Below, one piece after another: positions 16,750 to 24,158 of a stretch of 64,000 nucleotides of DNA (positions are counted from its first letter, which is position 1; every line of letters begins with the position of its first letter). Position numbers and translations under genes: made by a program. The notes below the pieces were generated by a model that saw only the letters and a list, made by a program, of their open reading frames with translations, made no database searches and was not told the DNA's origin. This stretch comes from Serinibacter salmoneus (GTDB lineage: Bacteria; Actinomycetota; Actinomycetes; Actinomycetales; Beutenbergiaceae): NCBI RefSeq assembly GCF_002563925.1, contig NZ_PDJD01000001.1, forward strand, positions 310,001 through 374,000, given 5' to 3'.

Positions 16750-17015
16750 TCGGGTTCCTCGCTGGTGCGTGCGTCGTCGCGGATCATCAGGCTGGCTCCG
16801 AGGGTGTCCAACACCCGCAGCAGTCGGCCGACCTCGAGGCCCTCGATCCGGCCGTTCTCCAGCCCGTTGAGCCACTGGCGTGAGACCCCGGCGCGTTCGG
16901 CGAGCGCAGCCTGGGTCCAGCCGCGTTCGCGGCGCAGGCCTCCGACCGCACGGCCCAGCCGGGTGAGGGACCGTGCGTTCAGCAGCCTGCTGGGCATCGG
17001 AGCGGCGTCCGCCAT
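16746..17015 (-). CDS. hipB: HipB-like XRE antitoxin
   Basis: 89-residue DNA-binding antitoxin. The core is an XRE helix-turn-helix: LGRAVGGLRRERGWTQAALAERAGVSRQWLNGLENGRIEGLEVGRLLRVLDTLGASLMI. It would neutralise HipA and repress the pair by binding the two direct repeats immediately upstream. The start at 17015 (MADAAPMPSRLL) is preferred because it falls 8 nt after the nearer repeat; an internal ATG at 16997 is the alternative. The open frame extends to 17198 but that would translate through the repeats. Confidence 0.85.
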   Translation of the reverse strand: MADAAPMPSRLLNARSLTRLGRAVGGLRRERGWTQAALAERAGVSRQWLNGLENGRIEGLEVGRLLRVLDTLGASLMIRDDARTSEEPE

Positions 17016-17023
17016 GGAGTCAC

Positions 17024-17064
17024 TGTACGGCGACATGATTGTGGTGTCTATGTACGGCGACATG
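17024..17064. promoter_or_regulatory. Direct-repeat operator before hipBA
   Basis: TGTACGGCGACATG occurs at 17024-17037 and again at 17051-17064, 27 bp apart centre to centre (about 2.5 helical turns). Each copy is an imperfect palindrome (TGT-6-ACA). The position just upstream of hipB fits autoregulatory binding by HipB. Confidence 0.6.
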
Positions 17065-17190
17065 GCCTGCATGTCGTCATGCGTTGACATGCAGGTGCCG
17101 ACCGGGTCGTGCCCGGGCGGCCCGCCGCATAGGATCGCCAGCGGCGCGTGGTGACCTGCGTCGTCGTGAATCCCGCGTGTAAGGAGCGCC

Positions 17191-17796
17191 ATGGCCAAGC
17201 TGTACTTCCGCTACGGGGCCATGAACTCCGGCAAGAGCACGGCGCTGCTGCAGGCCGCCTTCAACTACGAGGAGCGGGGTCAGCGCGTGCTGCTCGCCAA
17301 GCCCTCGGTGGATACCAAGGGTGATCGCTCGATCGTCTCCCGCCTCGGGGTGGAGCGGGAGGTCGACTTCACCATCTCGCCGGAGCAGGACGTGGTCGCC
17401 GCCTTCCACGCCAACGCCGCCGCCGTGACCGAACGGACGAGGGAGCGGGTGGCATGCCTGCTCGTGGACGAGGCGCAGTTCCTCTCCCCCGACCAGGTGG
17501 AGGGCCTGCTGCGGATCGCCGTGCTGGAGGGCACCCCGGTCCTGGCCTACGGGATCCGCACCGACTTCCGCACCCGCGCCTTCCCCGGTTCGGCGCGTCT
17601 GCTGGAGGTCGCGCACAGCCTGGAGGAGCTCAAGACGATCTGCCGGTGCGGCCGCAAGGCGATGTTCAACGGCCGGCTCGTGGACGGGGCGTTCGTGTTC
17701 GACGGCGATCAGGTCGCCATCGATGCGGGTCACGTCACGTACGAGTCGCTGTGCCCCACGTGCTACCTGCGCGAGAGCGGCGGCCGGCTGTCCTGA
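17191..17796 (+). CDS. tdk: Thymidine kinase, type II
   Basis: 201-residue enzyme phosphorylating thymidine for dTTP salvage. The P-loop GAMNSGKSTALLQ opens the protein, LLVDEAQFL is the Walker B/DEAQ box near residue 92, and the C-terminal lasso with zinc cysteines is present (ICRCGRKA and LCPTCY). The length fits the bacterial type II class. An AAGGAGCGCC ribosome site precedes the ATG. Its 3' end overlaps the 3' end of the convergent yczE gene by 34 nt. Confidence 0.93.
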   Translation: MAKLYFRYGAMNSGKSTALLQAAFNYEERGQRVLLAKPSVDTKGDRSIVSRLGVEREVDFTISPEQDVVAAFHANAAAVTERTRERVACLLVDEAQFLSPDQVEGLLRIAVLEGTPVLAYGIRTDFRTRAFPGSARLLEVAHSLEELKTICRCGRKAMFNGRLVDGAFVFDGDQVAIDAGHVTYESLCPTCYLRESGGRLS

Positions 17797-18485
17797 GGGG
17801 CGCTGGGACTGCTGGGGGCCGCCGCCGCGTTGGGGGCCGCCGCAAGCGCTGGCACGCTCACCCACGGCAGGAAGAACTGCACCACCGGCCCGATCGCGAG
17901 CGCGTACAGCGCGGTGCCCAGGCCCACGCTGCCGCCCAGCAGCCAGCCCAGCGCCAGGACGGTGACCTCGATGACGGTGCGGATCGTGCGGATGGAGAAC
18001 CGGGTGCGCTCGGCGAGGGCGACCCACAGCCCGTCGCGCGGTCCGGCGCCGAGGCGCGCGCCCACGTACAGCGCGCCCGCGAGCCCGTTCAGCACCACCC
18101 CGGCGAGGAGGAACGTGATCTGCCATGCGAGATGCTCGGGCGCGGGGAAGAGCCAGAGGCCGAGGTCCGCGAACAGGCCGATGAGCAGCACGTTCGCGAT
18201 GGTGCCGACCCCCACCCGCTGCCGCAGCGGGATCCACGCCAGCAGCACCAGGGCGCCCACGAGGATCACCACGGTGCCGAAGGTCAGTCCGGTGCGCATC
18301 GCGAGGCCCTCGTGCAGCACGTCCCACGGGTCCAGTCCGAGGCCGGCCTGCACGAGCACCGCCATGGACAGGCCGTACAGGGCGAGGCCGCCGACGAGTT
18401 GGGGCAGGCGGCGTCCCATCCCGGGTTCGCGGAACTGGTCCAGCGGGTGCCGCACGAGGCTGCGGAGGGTGGCTGCGGTGGTCAT
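17763..18485 (-). CDS. yczE: YczE/YitT-family membrane protein
   Basis: 240-residue protein with five or six hydrophobic helices and the family segment LVQAGLGLDPWDVLHEGLAMRTGLTFGTVVILVGALVLL, and GALYVGARLGAGPRDGLWVALAERT repeating the same Gly-x-Gly-Pro-(W)D theme. Function is not established; an export role has been suggested for relatives. It is divergent from a MocR regulator by 61 nt, the arrangement known for the YczR-YczE pairing, so the regulator probably controls it. The ATG at 18485 begins MTTAATLRS. Confidence 0.75.
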   Translation of the reverse strand: MTTAATLRSLVRHPLDQFREPGMGRRLPQLVGGLALYGLSMAVLVQAGLGLDPWDVLHEGLAMRTGLTFGTVVILVGALVLLAWIPLRQRVGVGTIANVLLIGLFADLGLWLFPAPEHLAWQITFLLAGVVLNGLAGALYVGARLGAGPRDGLWVALAERTRFSIRTIRTVIEVTVLALGWLLGGSVGLGTALYALAIGPVVQFFLPWVSVPALAAAPNAAAAPSSPSAPQDSRPPLSRR

Positions 18486-18511
18486 GGCGTCCACTCTGCG
18501 CCTCAGTGGCA

Positions 18512-18540
18512 TTCAAATCGATAGCCAATTCTGGTGTACT
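18512..18540 (+). promoter_or_regulatory. Promoter of the MocR gene in the divergent intergenic region
   Basis: TTCAAA (18512-18517) and TGTACT (18535-18540) are 17 bp apart and the ATG at 18547 follows after 6 nt, so the mRNA should be leaderless. The 61-bp divergent region is AT-richer than its surroundings and would hold the operator controlling both genes. Confidence 0.5.
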
Positions 18541-18546
18541 GGACTC

Positions 18547-20001
18547 ATGCCCGATCCCTCGGCCCAGCGCCTGGCCCGCCTGCTCACCACCCACCTCGGG
18601 GGTGAGGGGCTCGCCCGTCCCGCCTACCGCTCCCTCGCCGCGGCGATCCGCGCCCTGGCGGTGGACGGTCGACTCGCGCAGGACTCCCGGCTGCCCAGTG
18701 AGCGGGAGCTCGCCGCCGCGCTGGGACTCTCGCGCACCACGACCACCCGCGCCTACGCCTCGCTCGTGGCGGAGGGGTGGGCTACCAGCGCGCAGGGCTC
18801 CGGCACCTTCCTGCACATCCCAGGCGGCGCCACGCACGCCCGCGCCCCGCTCGTGCCGCTGGAGGGCGTGGAGATCGACCTCACCGCGGCCGCCGGCACC
18901 TGCGTGCCGGGCACGAATGCCCTGATCACCGAGGCGCTCGGCGACCTGCCGGCCGTCCTGCAGGGCCGCGGGTACGAGCCGATCGGGTACCCGCCGCTGC
19001 GGGAGGCGATCGCGGCGCACTACGCCGCGCGGGGACTGCCCACCTCGCCCGACCAGATCGTGGTGACCTCCGGGGCCATGGCGGCGATCGCCGTCGTGCT
19101 GCGCGCCACGCTGCGCCGCGGCGACCGGGCCGCGGTGGAGGCGACGACGCACCCCACCTCCCTGGGTGCGCTGCGGGGGGCCGGGGCGCGCCTGGTGGCG
19201 CTGCCGGCCGGCGAGGAACGGGTGTGGGACCCGGCCGCGGCGGCCGCCGTGATGCGCGGCGCCGAGCCGCGCCTGACGTACCTGATCCCGGACTTCCACA
19301 ATCCCACCGGGGCCCTGATGCCCGAGGACGATCGCGCCCGCCTCGGCCGGCTCTCCGCCGCACACGGTGGGGTCGTGCTCGCGGACGAGGCCCTGGTGGA
19401 CCTGCGCCTGGACCCCGTGGCGATGCCGCTGCCGTTCGCGGCGCACCACCCGGAGGCCTTCAGTGTGGGCAGCGTGTCCAAGCCGCTGTGGGGCGGGGTG
19501 CGGGTGGGGTGGGTGCGCGCCCCGCGCTCGGGGGTCTCGGCGGTGCGCGCCGCGCGCCTCACGCTGGACCTGGGGGCCTCGGCGCTGGATCAACTGGTCG
19601 CCGCCCGGTTCCTGCGCGACCCGGGGGTTGTGCTCGCGGGGCGCCTGGCGGAGCTGCGGGGGATGCGGGAGGCGTGGCTGGGCGCGATGGCGGCGCACGA
19701 GACGCTGTCGGGGTGGCGCGTGGCGTCACCGCCGGGTGGGCTGGCGCTGTGGGTCGGCCTGGGGGAGCGGGTGGCGCCCGAGATGGCGGCCGCCGCCCGG
19801 AGGCGGGGGGTCGCCGTCGCCGTCGGGCCGCAGTTCAGCGCGGAGGGCGGGGCGCGGGACCGGATCCGGCTGCCGCTGACGGCCCGCGTGGACGTGCCGA
19901 CGCTGGCCGGGGTGCTCGCGGAGTCCTACGCCGAGGCGCTGACCGGCGCGGACGCCAGGGCGGGGGCGTCGGTCAAGCCGACCCCGGCGCCCGTGGTGTA
20001 G
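18547..20001 (+). CDS. MocR-family regulator, YczR type
   Basis: 484-residue fusion of a GntR winged helix (RLPSERELAAALGLSRTTTTRAYASLVAEGWATSAQGSGTFL, residues about 40-90) with a fold-type I aminotransferase domain. The PLP-binding lysine is in SVGSVSKPLWGG, and DFHNPTGALM and DEALVDLRL are the aminotransferase substrate/PLP contacts. MocR proteins sense PLP or amino compounds and switch neighbouring genes; divergence from yczE makes this a YczR-type member. The ATG at 18547 is leaderless; longer frames run antisense through yczE. A 22-bp repeat array separates its stop from the convergent ABC permease gene. Confidence 0.85.
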   Translation: MPDPSAQRLARLLTTHLGGEGLARPAYRSLAAAIRALAVDGRLAQDSRLPSERELAAALGLSRTTTTRAYASLVAEGWATSAQGSGTFLHIPGGATHARAPLVPLEGVEIDLTAAAGTCVPGTNALITEALGDLPAVLQGRGYEPIGYPPLREAIAAHYAARGLPTSPDQIVVTSGAMAAIAVVLRATLRRGDRAAVEATTHPTSLGALRGAGARLVALPAGEERVWDPAAAAAVMRGAEPRLTYLIPDFHNPTGALMPEDDRARLGRLSAAHGGVVLADEALVDLRLDPVAMPLPFAAHHPEAFSVGSVSKPLWGGVRVGWVRAPRSGVSAVRAARLTLDLGASALDQLVAARFLRDPGVVLAGRLAELRGMREAWLGAMAAHETLSGWRVASPPGGLALWVGLGERVAPEMAAAARRRGVAVAVGPQFSAEGGARDRIRLPLTARVDVPTLAGVLAESYAEALTGADARAGASVKPTPAPVV

Positions 20002-20010
20002 CCACGGGAC

Positions 20011-20193
20011 CTGCAGAACCACCTCGAGGTGCCTGCAGAACCACCTCGAGGTGCCTGCAGAACCACCTCGAGGTGCCTGCAGAACCACCTCGCGAAGTTT
20101 GGTGCACCCCGCGAGGTGGTTGTGCCCCCACCGCGAGGTGGTTGTGCCCCCACCGCGAGGTGGTTCTGCAGGTACGGCGAGGTAGTTCTGCAG
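20011..20193. repeat. 22-bp repeat array C, 4 + 4 inverted units
   Basis: Four units in one orientation start at 20011, 20033, 20055 and 20077 (CTGCAGAACCACCTCGAGG type). Four in the opposite orientation start at 20111, 20133, 20155 and 20177 (GCGAGGTGGTTGTGCC or ...TTCTGCAG). The two halves face each other across about 16 nt, so the transcript of either strand can fold into a hairpin of roughly 80 bp per arm. It lies between convergent genes. Confidence 0.85.
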
Positions 20194-20198
20194 GTCGG

Positions 20199-21140
20199 CT
20201 AGGAGGTGATGTCCGCGGTGGTGAACCGGGCCCAGGCCAGGGAGCCGAAGATCGCCACCCAGGCGGCCTGCACCCACACGCCCTGCCAGATCACGTCCGA
20301 GCTGACCGAGAACCGCAGGAACTCCGCGAAGTCGAACCAGTGGTGGGTCAGCAGGCCGGGGTGGATCGTGGAGAGCTGCGGGATGGAGTCCAGCACGGTG
20401 GAGACGATGGTCGCCACCAGCGTGGCGGCCATCGCGCCGATGGGCACCTCGGTGAGCGTGGAGAAGAACAGGCCGAGCGCGATCAAACCCGTGAGCGACA
20501 TCGCCACGTAGGCCGTGACCCCGAGCATCCGCCCGATCCCGGCGCCGACGCCCACGCTCTGCCCCGACAGCAGCGTGAGGTCGCCGAAGCCGAACAGGAT
20601 CCCGCCGGTGAGGAAGGCCACCGCCGCGAGGATCAGCACCGCCAGCATCACCTGCACCAGCGCGCCCAGGGCCTTGACCAGCAGCAGCTGGCCGCGGCGC
20701 ACCGGCACGAGCAGCAGGTAGCGCAGCGTCCCGGCGCCCGCCTCGCCCGCCACCGCGTCCCCGGAGGCGACCGAGACCACCAGCGGCAGCAGGAACGGCA
20801 GGCACATGAACAGCGAGGTGATGACGAGGAAGAGTCCGTTCTCGCTCACCCGGGAGATGAACCCCGGCCCCTGGCCGGCGTAGGCGGAGTCGTTCACGAC
20901 CCACAGCACCACGCCGAGCAGGATCGGCACCGCCGCCACCAGGGCCACCAGCAGTTGGTTGCGGCGCCGCCCGAGCACGAGCAGCAACTCGCTGGCGAGC
21001 ATCCGCCCGAAGGCGCCGGGTTCGGAACGCGAGGCGAACGGGTCGATCACGGGACGGGTGCTCGACGGCGCACTCCCACTGGTCGGCGCAGTCCCGGTGG
21101 TCTCGGCTCGCCCAGTGGCCCCCGACTCATCGGGCGACAT
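20199..21140 (-). CDS. ABC-2 type transporter permease
   Basis: 313-residue membrane subunit. After a 50-residue Ser/Thr/Pro-rich cytoplasmic head there are six hydrophobic segments (LLVALVAAVPILLGVVLWVV, LFLVITSLFMCLPFLLPLVVSVASG, LVQVMLAVLILAAVAFLTGG, MLGVTAYVAMSLTGLIALGLFF, VLDSIPQLS loop, then WVAIFGSLAWARF). The segment DAVAGEAGAGTLRYLLLVPVRRGQLLLVKAL is the typical ABC-2 coupling region. With the overlapping ATPase gene it forms an exporter, substrate unknown. It overlaps the ATPase gene by 14 nt. Confidence 0.85.
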   Translation of the reverse strand: MSPDESGATGRAETTGTAPTSGSAPSSTRPVIDPFASRSEPGAFGRMLASELLLVLGRRRNQLLVALVAAVPILLGVVLWVVNDSAYAGQGPGFISRVSENGLFLVITSLFMCLPFLLPLVVSVASGDAVAGEAGAGTLRYLLLVPVRRGQLLLVKALGALVQVMLAVLILAAVAFLTGGILFGFGDLTLLSGQSVGVGAGIGRMLGVTAYVAMSLTGLIALGLFFSTLTEVPIGAMAATLVATIVSTVLDSIPQLSTIHPGLLTHHWFDFAEFLRFSVSSDVIWQGVWVQAAWVAIFGSLAWARFTTADITS

Positions 21141-22167
21141 CGAATCCCTCCCCGGTCAGTTCCACGAACGTCTCCTCCAGGCTCGGCCGCTCGGTGCGCA
21201 CCCCCAGCACCGCGAGGCGCGCGGCCACCAGCGCCGGCGCGATCGCGGCCACGGGTTGTGCGCCGAGCTCCAGGCGCAGGTCAGCGACGCCGTCGGCCTT
21301 CCCGCGAGCCCCGCCACCGGACCCGTGGGCCCCGTCGGACACCACCATCCCGAGCGAGGCCAGCACCTCCCGCGCCGCGTCGGCCTCCTCGGCGCGGGTG
21401 GTCACCACCACCACCTCCCGCTCCGGGGCGATCGAGGCGCGCGGCCCCTGTGCGAGCAACCGACCGCGGCTCATCACCCCGATGTGGCTGCACACCTGCT
21501 CCATCTCGGCCAGCAGGTGGGAGGAGACCAGCACCGTGGTGCCCTCGGCCGCGAGCTCGCGCACCAGGGTGCGCACCTCGCGGGTGCCCTGCGGGTCCAG
21601 CCCGTTGGTGGGCTCGTCCAGCACCAGCAGGTCCCGCGGACGCAGCAGCGCGGCCGCCAGGCCCAGGCGCTGCTTCATCCCGAGGCTGTACTGCCGGTAC
21701 TTCTTACCCGCGGCGGCGCCGAGCCCCACCCGCTCCAGCGCCGCATCGATCCGACGGGCGGAGGTGGCGGGCGCCGCGGAGGCGTCCATCGCGTCCAGCC
21801 GCCGCAGGTTCGCCAGACCGCTGAGGTAGGGCTGGAACGCCGGGCCCTCCACCAGGGCGCCCACGCGGGGCAGCACCCGGGCGGCGTCCTCGGGCATGGC
21901 CCGCCCGAGCATCTCCACGGATCCGGCGGTCGCGGAGATCAGCCCGAGCAGCATCCGGATCGTGGTCGTCTTGCCGGACCCGTTCGGCCCGAGGAACCCG
22001 TACACGGCCCCGGCGGGCACCTCCAGGTCGATCCCGTCCACGGCCACCTGGCCGCTGCGGAAGCGCTTGGTGAGCCCCCGGGTACGCACGACGGCGTCGC
22101 CCGGGGTGAGTGACGCCGTCGCGCCTGATGCCGTGGCCGAAGAGGCCGTGGCTGAGGAGGCGGTCAC
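21127..22167 (-). CDS. ABC transporter ATP-binding protein
   Basis: 346-residue ATPase of the drug/lantibiotic-export (CcmA-like) class. Walker A GFLGPNGSGKTTTIRMLLGL, signature YSLGMKQRLGLAAALL, Walker B DLLVLDEPTNGLDPQGT and switch His in LVSSHLLAEME are intact. It powers the overlapping ABC-2 permease. The gene starts with GTG at 22167, 1 nt after the stop of the LolA-like gene, so the three minus-strand genes form one operon. The N-terminus has a repeated SSATAS/GATAS stretch that is dispensable to the fold. Confidence 0.9.
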   Translation of the reverse strand: MTASSATASSATASGATASLTPGDAVVRTRGLTKRFRSGQVAVDGIDLEVPAGAVYGFLGPNGSGKTTTIRMLLGLISATAGSVEMLGRAMPEDAARVLPRVGALVEGPAFQPYLSGLANLRRLDAMDASAAPATSARRIDAALERVGLGAAAGKKYRQYSLGMKQRLGLAAALLRPRDLLVLDEPTNGLDPQGTREVRTLVRELAAEGTTVLVSSHLLAEMEQVCSHIGVMSRGRLLAQGPRASIAPEREVVVVTTRAEEADAAREVLASLGMVVSDGAHGSGGGARGKADGVADLRLELGAQPVAAIAPALVAARLAVLGVRTERPSLEETFVELTGEGFDVAR

Positions 22168-22168
22168 C

Positions 22169-23416
22169 TCAGGCGAGCCCGGCCTCGGCGAGCAGCGCCT
22201 GGGTGGGCACGGAGCCGACGTAGAGCACGCCGTCGTCCGTGATCAGCGCGCTCAGGAGGGTCGAGCTGAACAGGCGGCCGCCCTCCACGGGCGTGGTGAG
22301 CTGGTCGAACAGGGCGTTCCCGTCGACGCCGAAGCCGTCGCCCTCACCCTTGAACTCCTCCATGAGGTCACCGTTGCGTCCGTCGGCGAACGGGGAGTCG
22401 GCGAGCTCGGCCTGCACCTGCTCGGGGTCACCGGACAGCAGCGCGGTCAGGTCCACGTCCTCCACCCGCACGATCTCGGCCCAGCCCTCACCGGACACGC
22501 TCACGCCCTCGGGCAGCGTGGCGCCCTCGGTAGCCTCATTTGTGAGGTCGCCGGGCAGCGTGGGCGCCTCGCCCTGGTGCATCGACTGCTCGCGCAGGTC
22601 ATCGGCGGAGAGCGCGTGCTCGGTGACCGCCGCGCCCGCCGGCGCCGAGAACGCCAGCGCGGCATCGCTCGGGGTCTCGTACGTCAGGTCGGTGAACGCG
22701 AGCTCGAGGGCCGGGGCCCCCGGCTCCTGCGTGCTCCACACCTGCACCGACAGCGGGAGGTAGGTCTCGCCGTCGACGGCGATGCTCACCTCCTGCAGCA
22801 GCGTGCCCGGTGTGGTGGGCGTGAGCAGGAGCTGGTAGGCGTCGCGGCCGGCCACGCGCACGTCCTCACCGAGGGTGACCTGCGCGTTCTCCTCGGCGAC
22901 GGCCAGAAGGTGCTCGGCGAACTCGGTCGGGGTGGGCACCTCCCCGGTCGGCATGGCCTCCTGGGCGGCGAACTCCTCGGACATGGCGAGGGACTCCGTG
23001 TCCAGCGACAGATGCGTCACCGCATTGTCGGCGGAGGAGTAGGTCCACATCTGCGGCCCGTCCATCACCACGGAGTACTCCGAGGCGGAGCCGAGCAGCG
23101 CCACGCGGGAGCGCTCGGCACCATCGGTCCACACCCGGATCGTGGAGGACCCGGACAGCAGGTTGAGGGGGTCGGCGCCCCCGGTCATCTCCGCGGTGAG
23201 CTCGGGCAGGCCGAGGCGCGCGGTGTACACGGCGGTGCCGGACAGCGCGAACGGTTCGGCGGCGGCCACGTCGGCGAGCAGGTCGGTCGGGGTGGTCTCC
23301 GGGAGGTCGCCGGCGTCGGCGCTGGCGAGGGTGGGGACGGCGACGGCGGCGGCGACCGCGAGGGCGACGGCGCCCGGCACGGCCCAGCGGGCTCGAGTCC
23401 TGGCAGTGGCGTTCAT
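22169..23416 (-). CDS. LolA-like (DUF2092) exported protein
   Basis: 415-residue secreted or membrane-anchored protein: signal sequence WAVPGAVALAVAAAVAVPTLASA followed by a LolA/RseB-like beta-rich half-barrel (about 40-230; FALSGTAVYTARLGLPEL, STIRVWTDGAERSRVALL, MWTYSSADNAVTHLSL, YQLLLTPTTPGTLLQEVSIAVDGETYLPLSVQVW). Such proteins in actinobacteria are annotated DUF2092 and are often encoded with an ABC exporter, as here. A role in handing lipophilic cargo to or from the transporter is plausible but unproven. Divergent from the two-component system, with 94 nt between starts. Confidence 0.75.
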   Translation of the reverse strand: MNATARTRARWAVPGAVALAVAAAVAVPTLASADAGDLPETTPTDLLADVAAAEPFALSGTAVYTARLGLPELTAEMTGGADPLNLLSGSSTIRVWTDGAERSRVALLGSASEYSVVMDGPQMWTYSSADNAVTHLSLDTESLAMSEEFAAQEAMPTGEVPTPTEFAEHLLAVAEENAQVTLGEDVRVAGRDAYQLLLTPTTPGTLLQEVSIAVDGETYLPLSVQVWSTQEPGAPALELAFTDLTYETPSDAALAFSAPAGAAVTEHALSADDLREQSMHQGEAPTLPGDLTNEATEGATLPEGVSVSGEGWAEIVRVEDVDLTALLSGDPEQVQAELADSPFADGRNGDLMEEFKGEGDGFGVDGNALFDQLTTPVEGGRLFSSTLLSALITDDGVLYVGSVPTQALLAEAGLA

Positions 23417-23510
23417 GTCACCCAGTGTGCTCCCGGGTCACTGTGGCCACGCTGAGAGCCGCGGGCCCCAGCACGGACGGCGGGGCGCGCCGGGTGGGAT
23501 GCTGGGCGCC

Positions 23511-24158
23511 ATGCGCATCCTCGTGGTCGACGACGAACGCTCCCTCGCGCGCGCCATCAAGCGCGGGCTGGAGGCGGAGGGGTTCACGGTCGACCTGGAG
23601 CACGACGGCGTGCGGGGCCTGGCCGCGATCCGCCTCGGGGACTACGACGCGGTGGTGCTGGACATCATGCTGCCCGGCCGCAACGGCTACGACGTGGTGA
23701 CCACCCTGCGCGAGGAGGGCAACTGGACCCCCGTGCTGCTGCTCTCGGCCAAGGACGGGGAGTACGACGTGGCCGACGGGCTGGACGTGGGCGCGGACGA
23801 CTACCTCACCAAGCCGTTCGCCTTCGTGGTGCTGGTGGCGCGCATCCGGGCGATCGCCCGCAGGCCGGCGACGGCGCGCCCCGCCACCCTGGAGGTGGGC
23901 GCGGTGACGCTGGACCCGGCGCTGCACGAGGTGCGGGTGGCGGGGGAGAAGGTGGAGCTCACCTCACGGGAGTTCGCGCTACTGGAGTACCTGATGCGCC
24001 ACCGCGAGCGCGTGGTGAGCAAGACGGAACTCCTCGAGCACGTGTGGGACTCCGAGGACGTCAACCTCGTGGAGCAGTACGTGGGGTACGTGCGGCGCAA
24101 GATCGGGCGGGAGCGGATCGCCACGGTGCGCGGCGCCGGCTACCGGGCGGTGGGGTAG
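23511..24158 (+). CDS. OmpR-family response regulator
   Basis: 215-residue regulator. Receiver domain: acidic pair in VVDDERS, phospho-acceptor Asp in VVLDIMLPGRNG (about residue 51), Thr/Ser in LLLSAKDG and Lys in YLTKPF. The C-terminal winged helix has LTSREFALLEYLMRHRERVVSKTELLEHVWD and ends VRGAGYRAVG. The ATG at 23511 starts the conserved MRILVVDDE; an ATG 12 nt upstream is also possible. The stop touches the GTG of the histidine kinase gene. Divergence from the LolA-like/ABC operon suggests that operon as a target. Confidence 0.92.
   Translation: MRILVVDDERSLARAIKRGLEAEGFTVDLEHDGVRGLAAIRLGDYDAVVLDIMLPGRNGYDVVTTLREEGNWTPVLLLSAKDGEYDVADGLDVGADDYLTKPFAFVVLVARIRAIARRPATARPATLEVGAVTLDPALHEVRVAGEKVELTSREFALLEYLMRHRERVVSKTELLEHVWDSEDVNLVEQYVGYVRRKIGRERIATVRGAGYRAVG

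Noticed and set aside
17830-18546. Upstream extension of the MocR gene
   Set aside because: It would read antisense through yczE and has no conserved sequence; the ATG at 18547 is 6 nt after a good -10 box.
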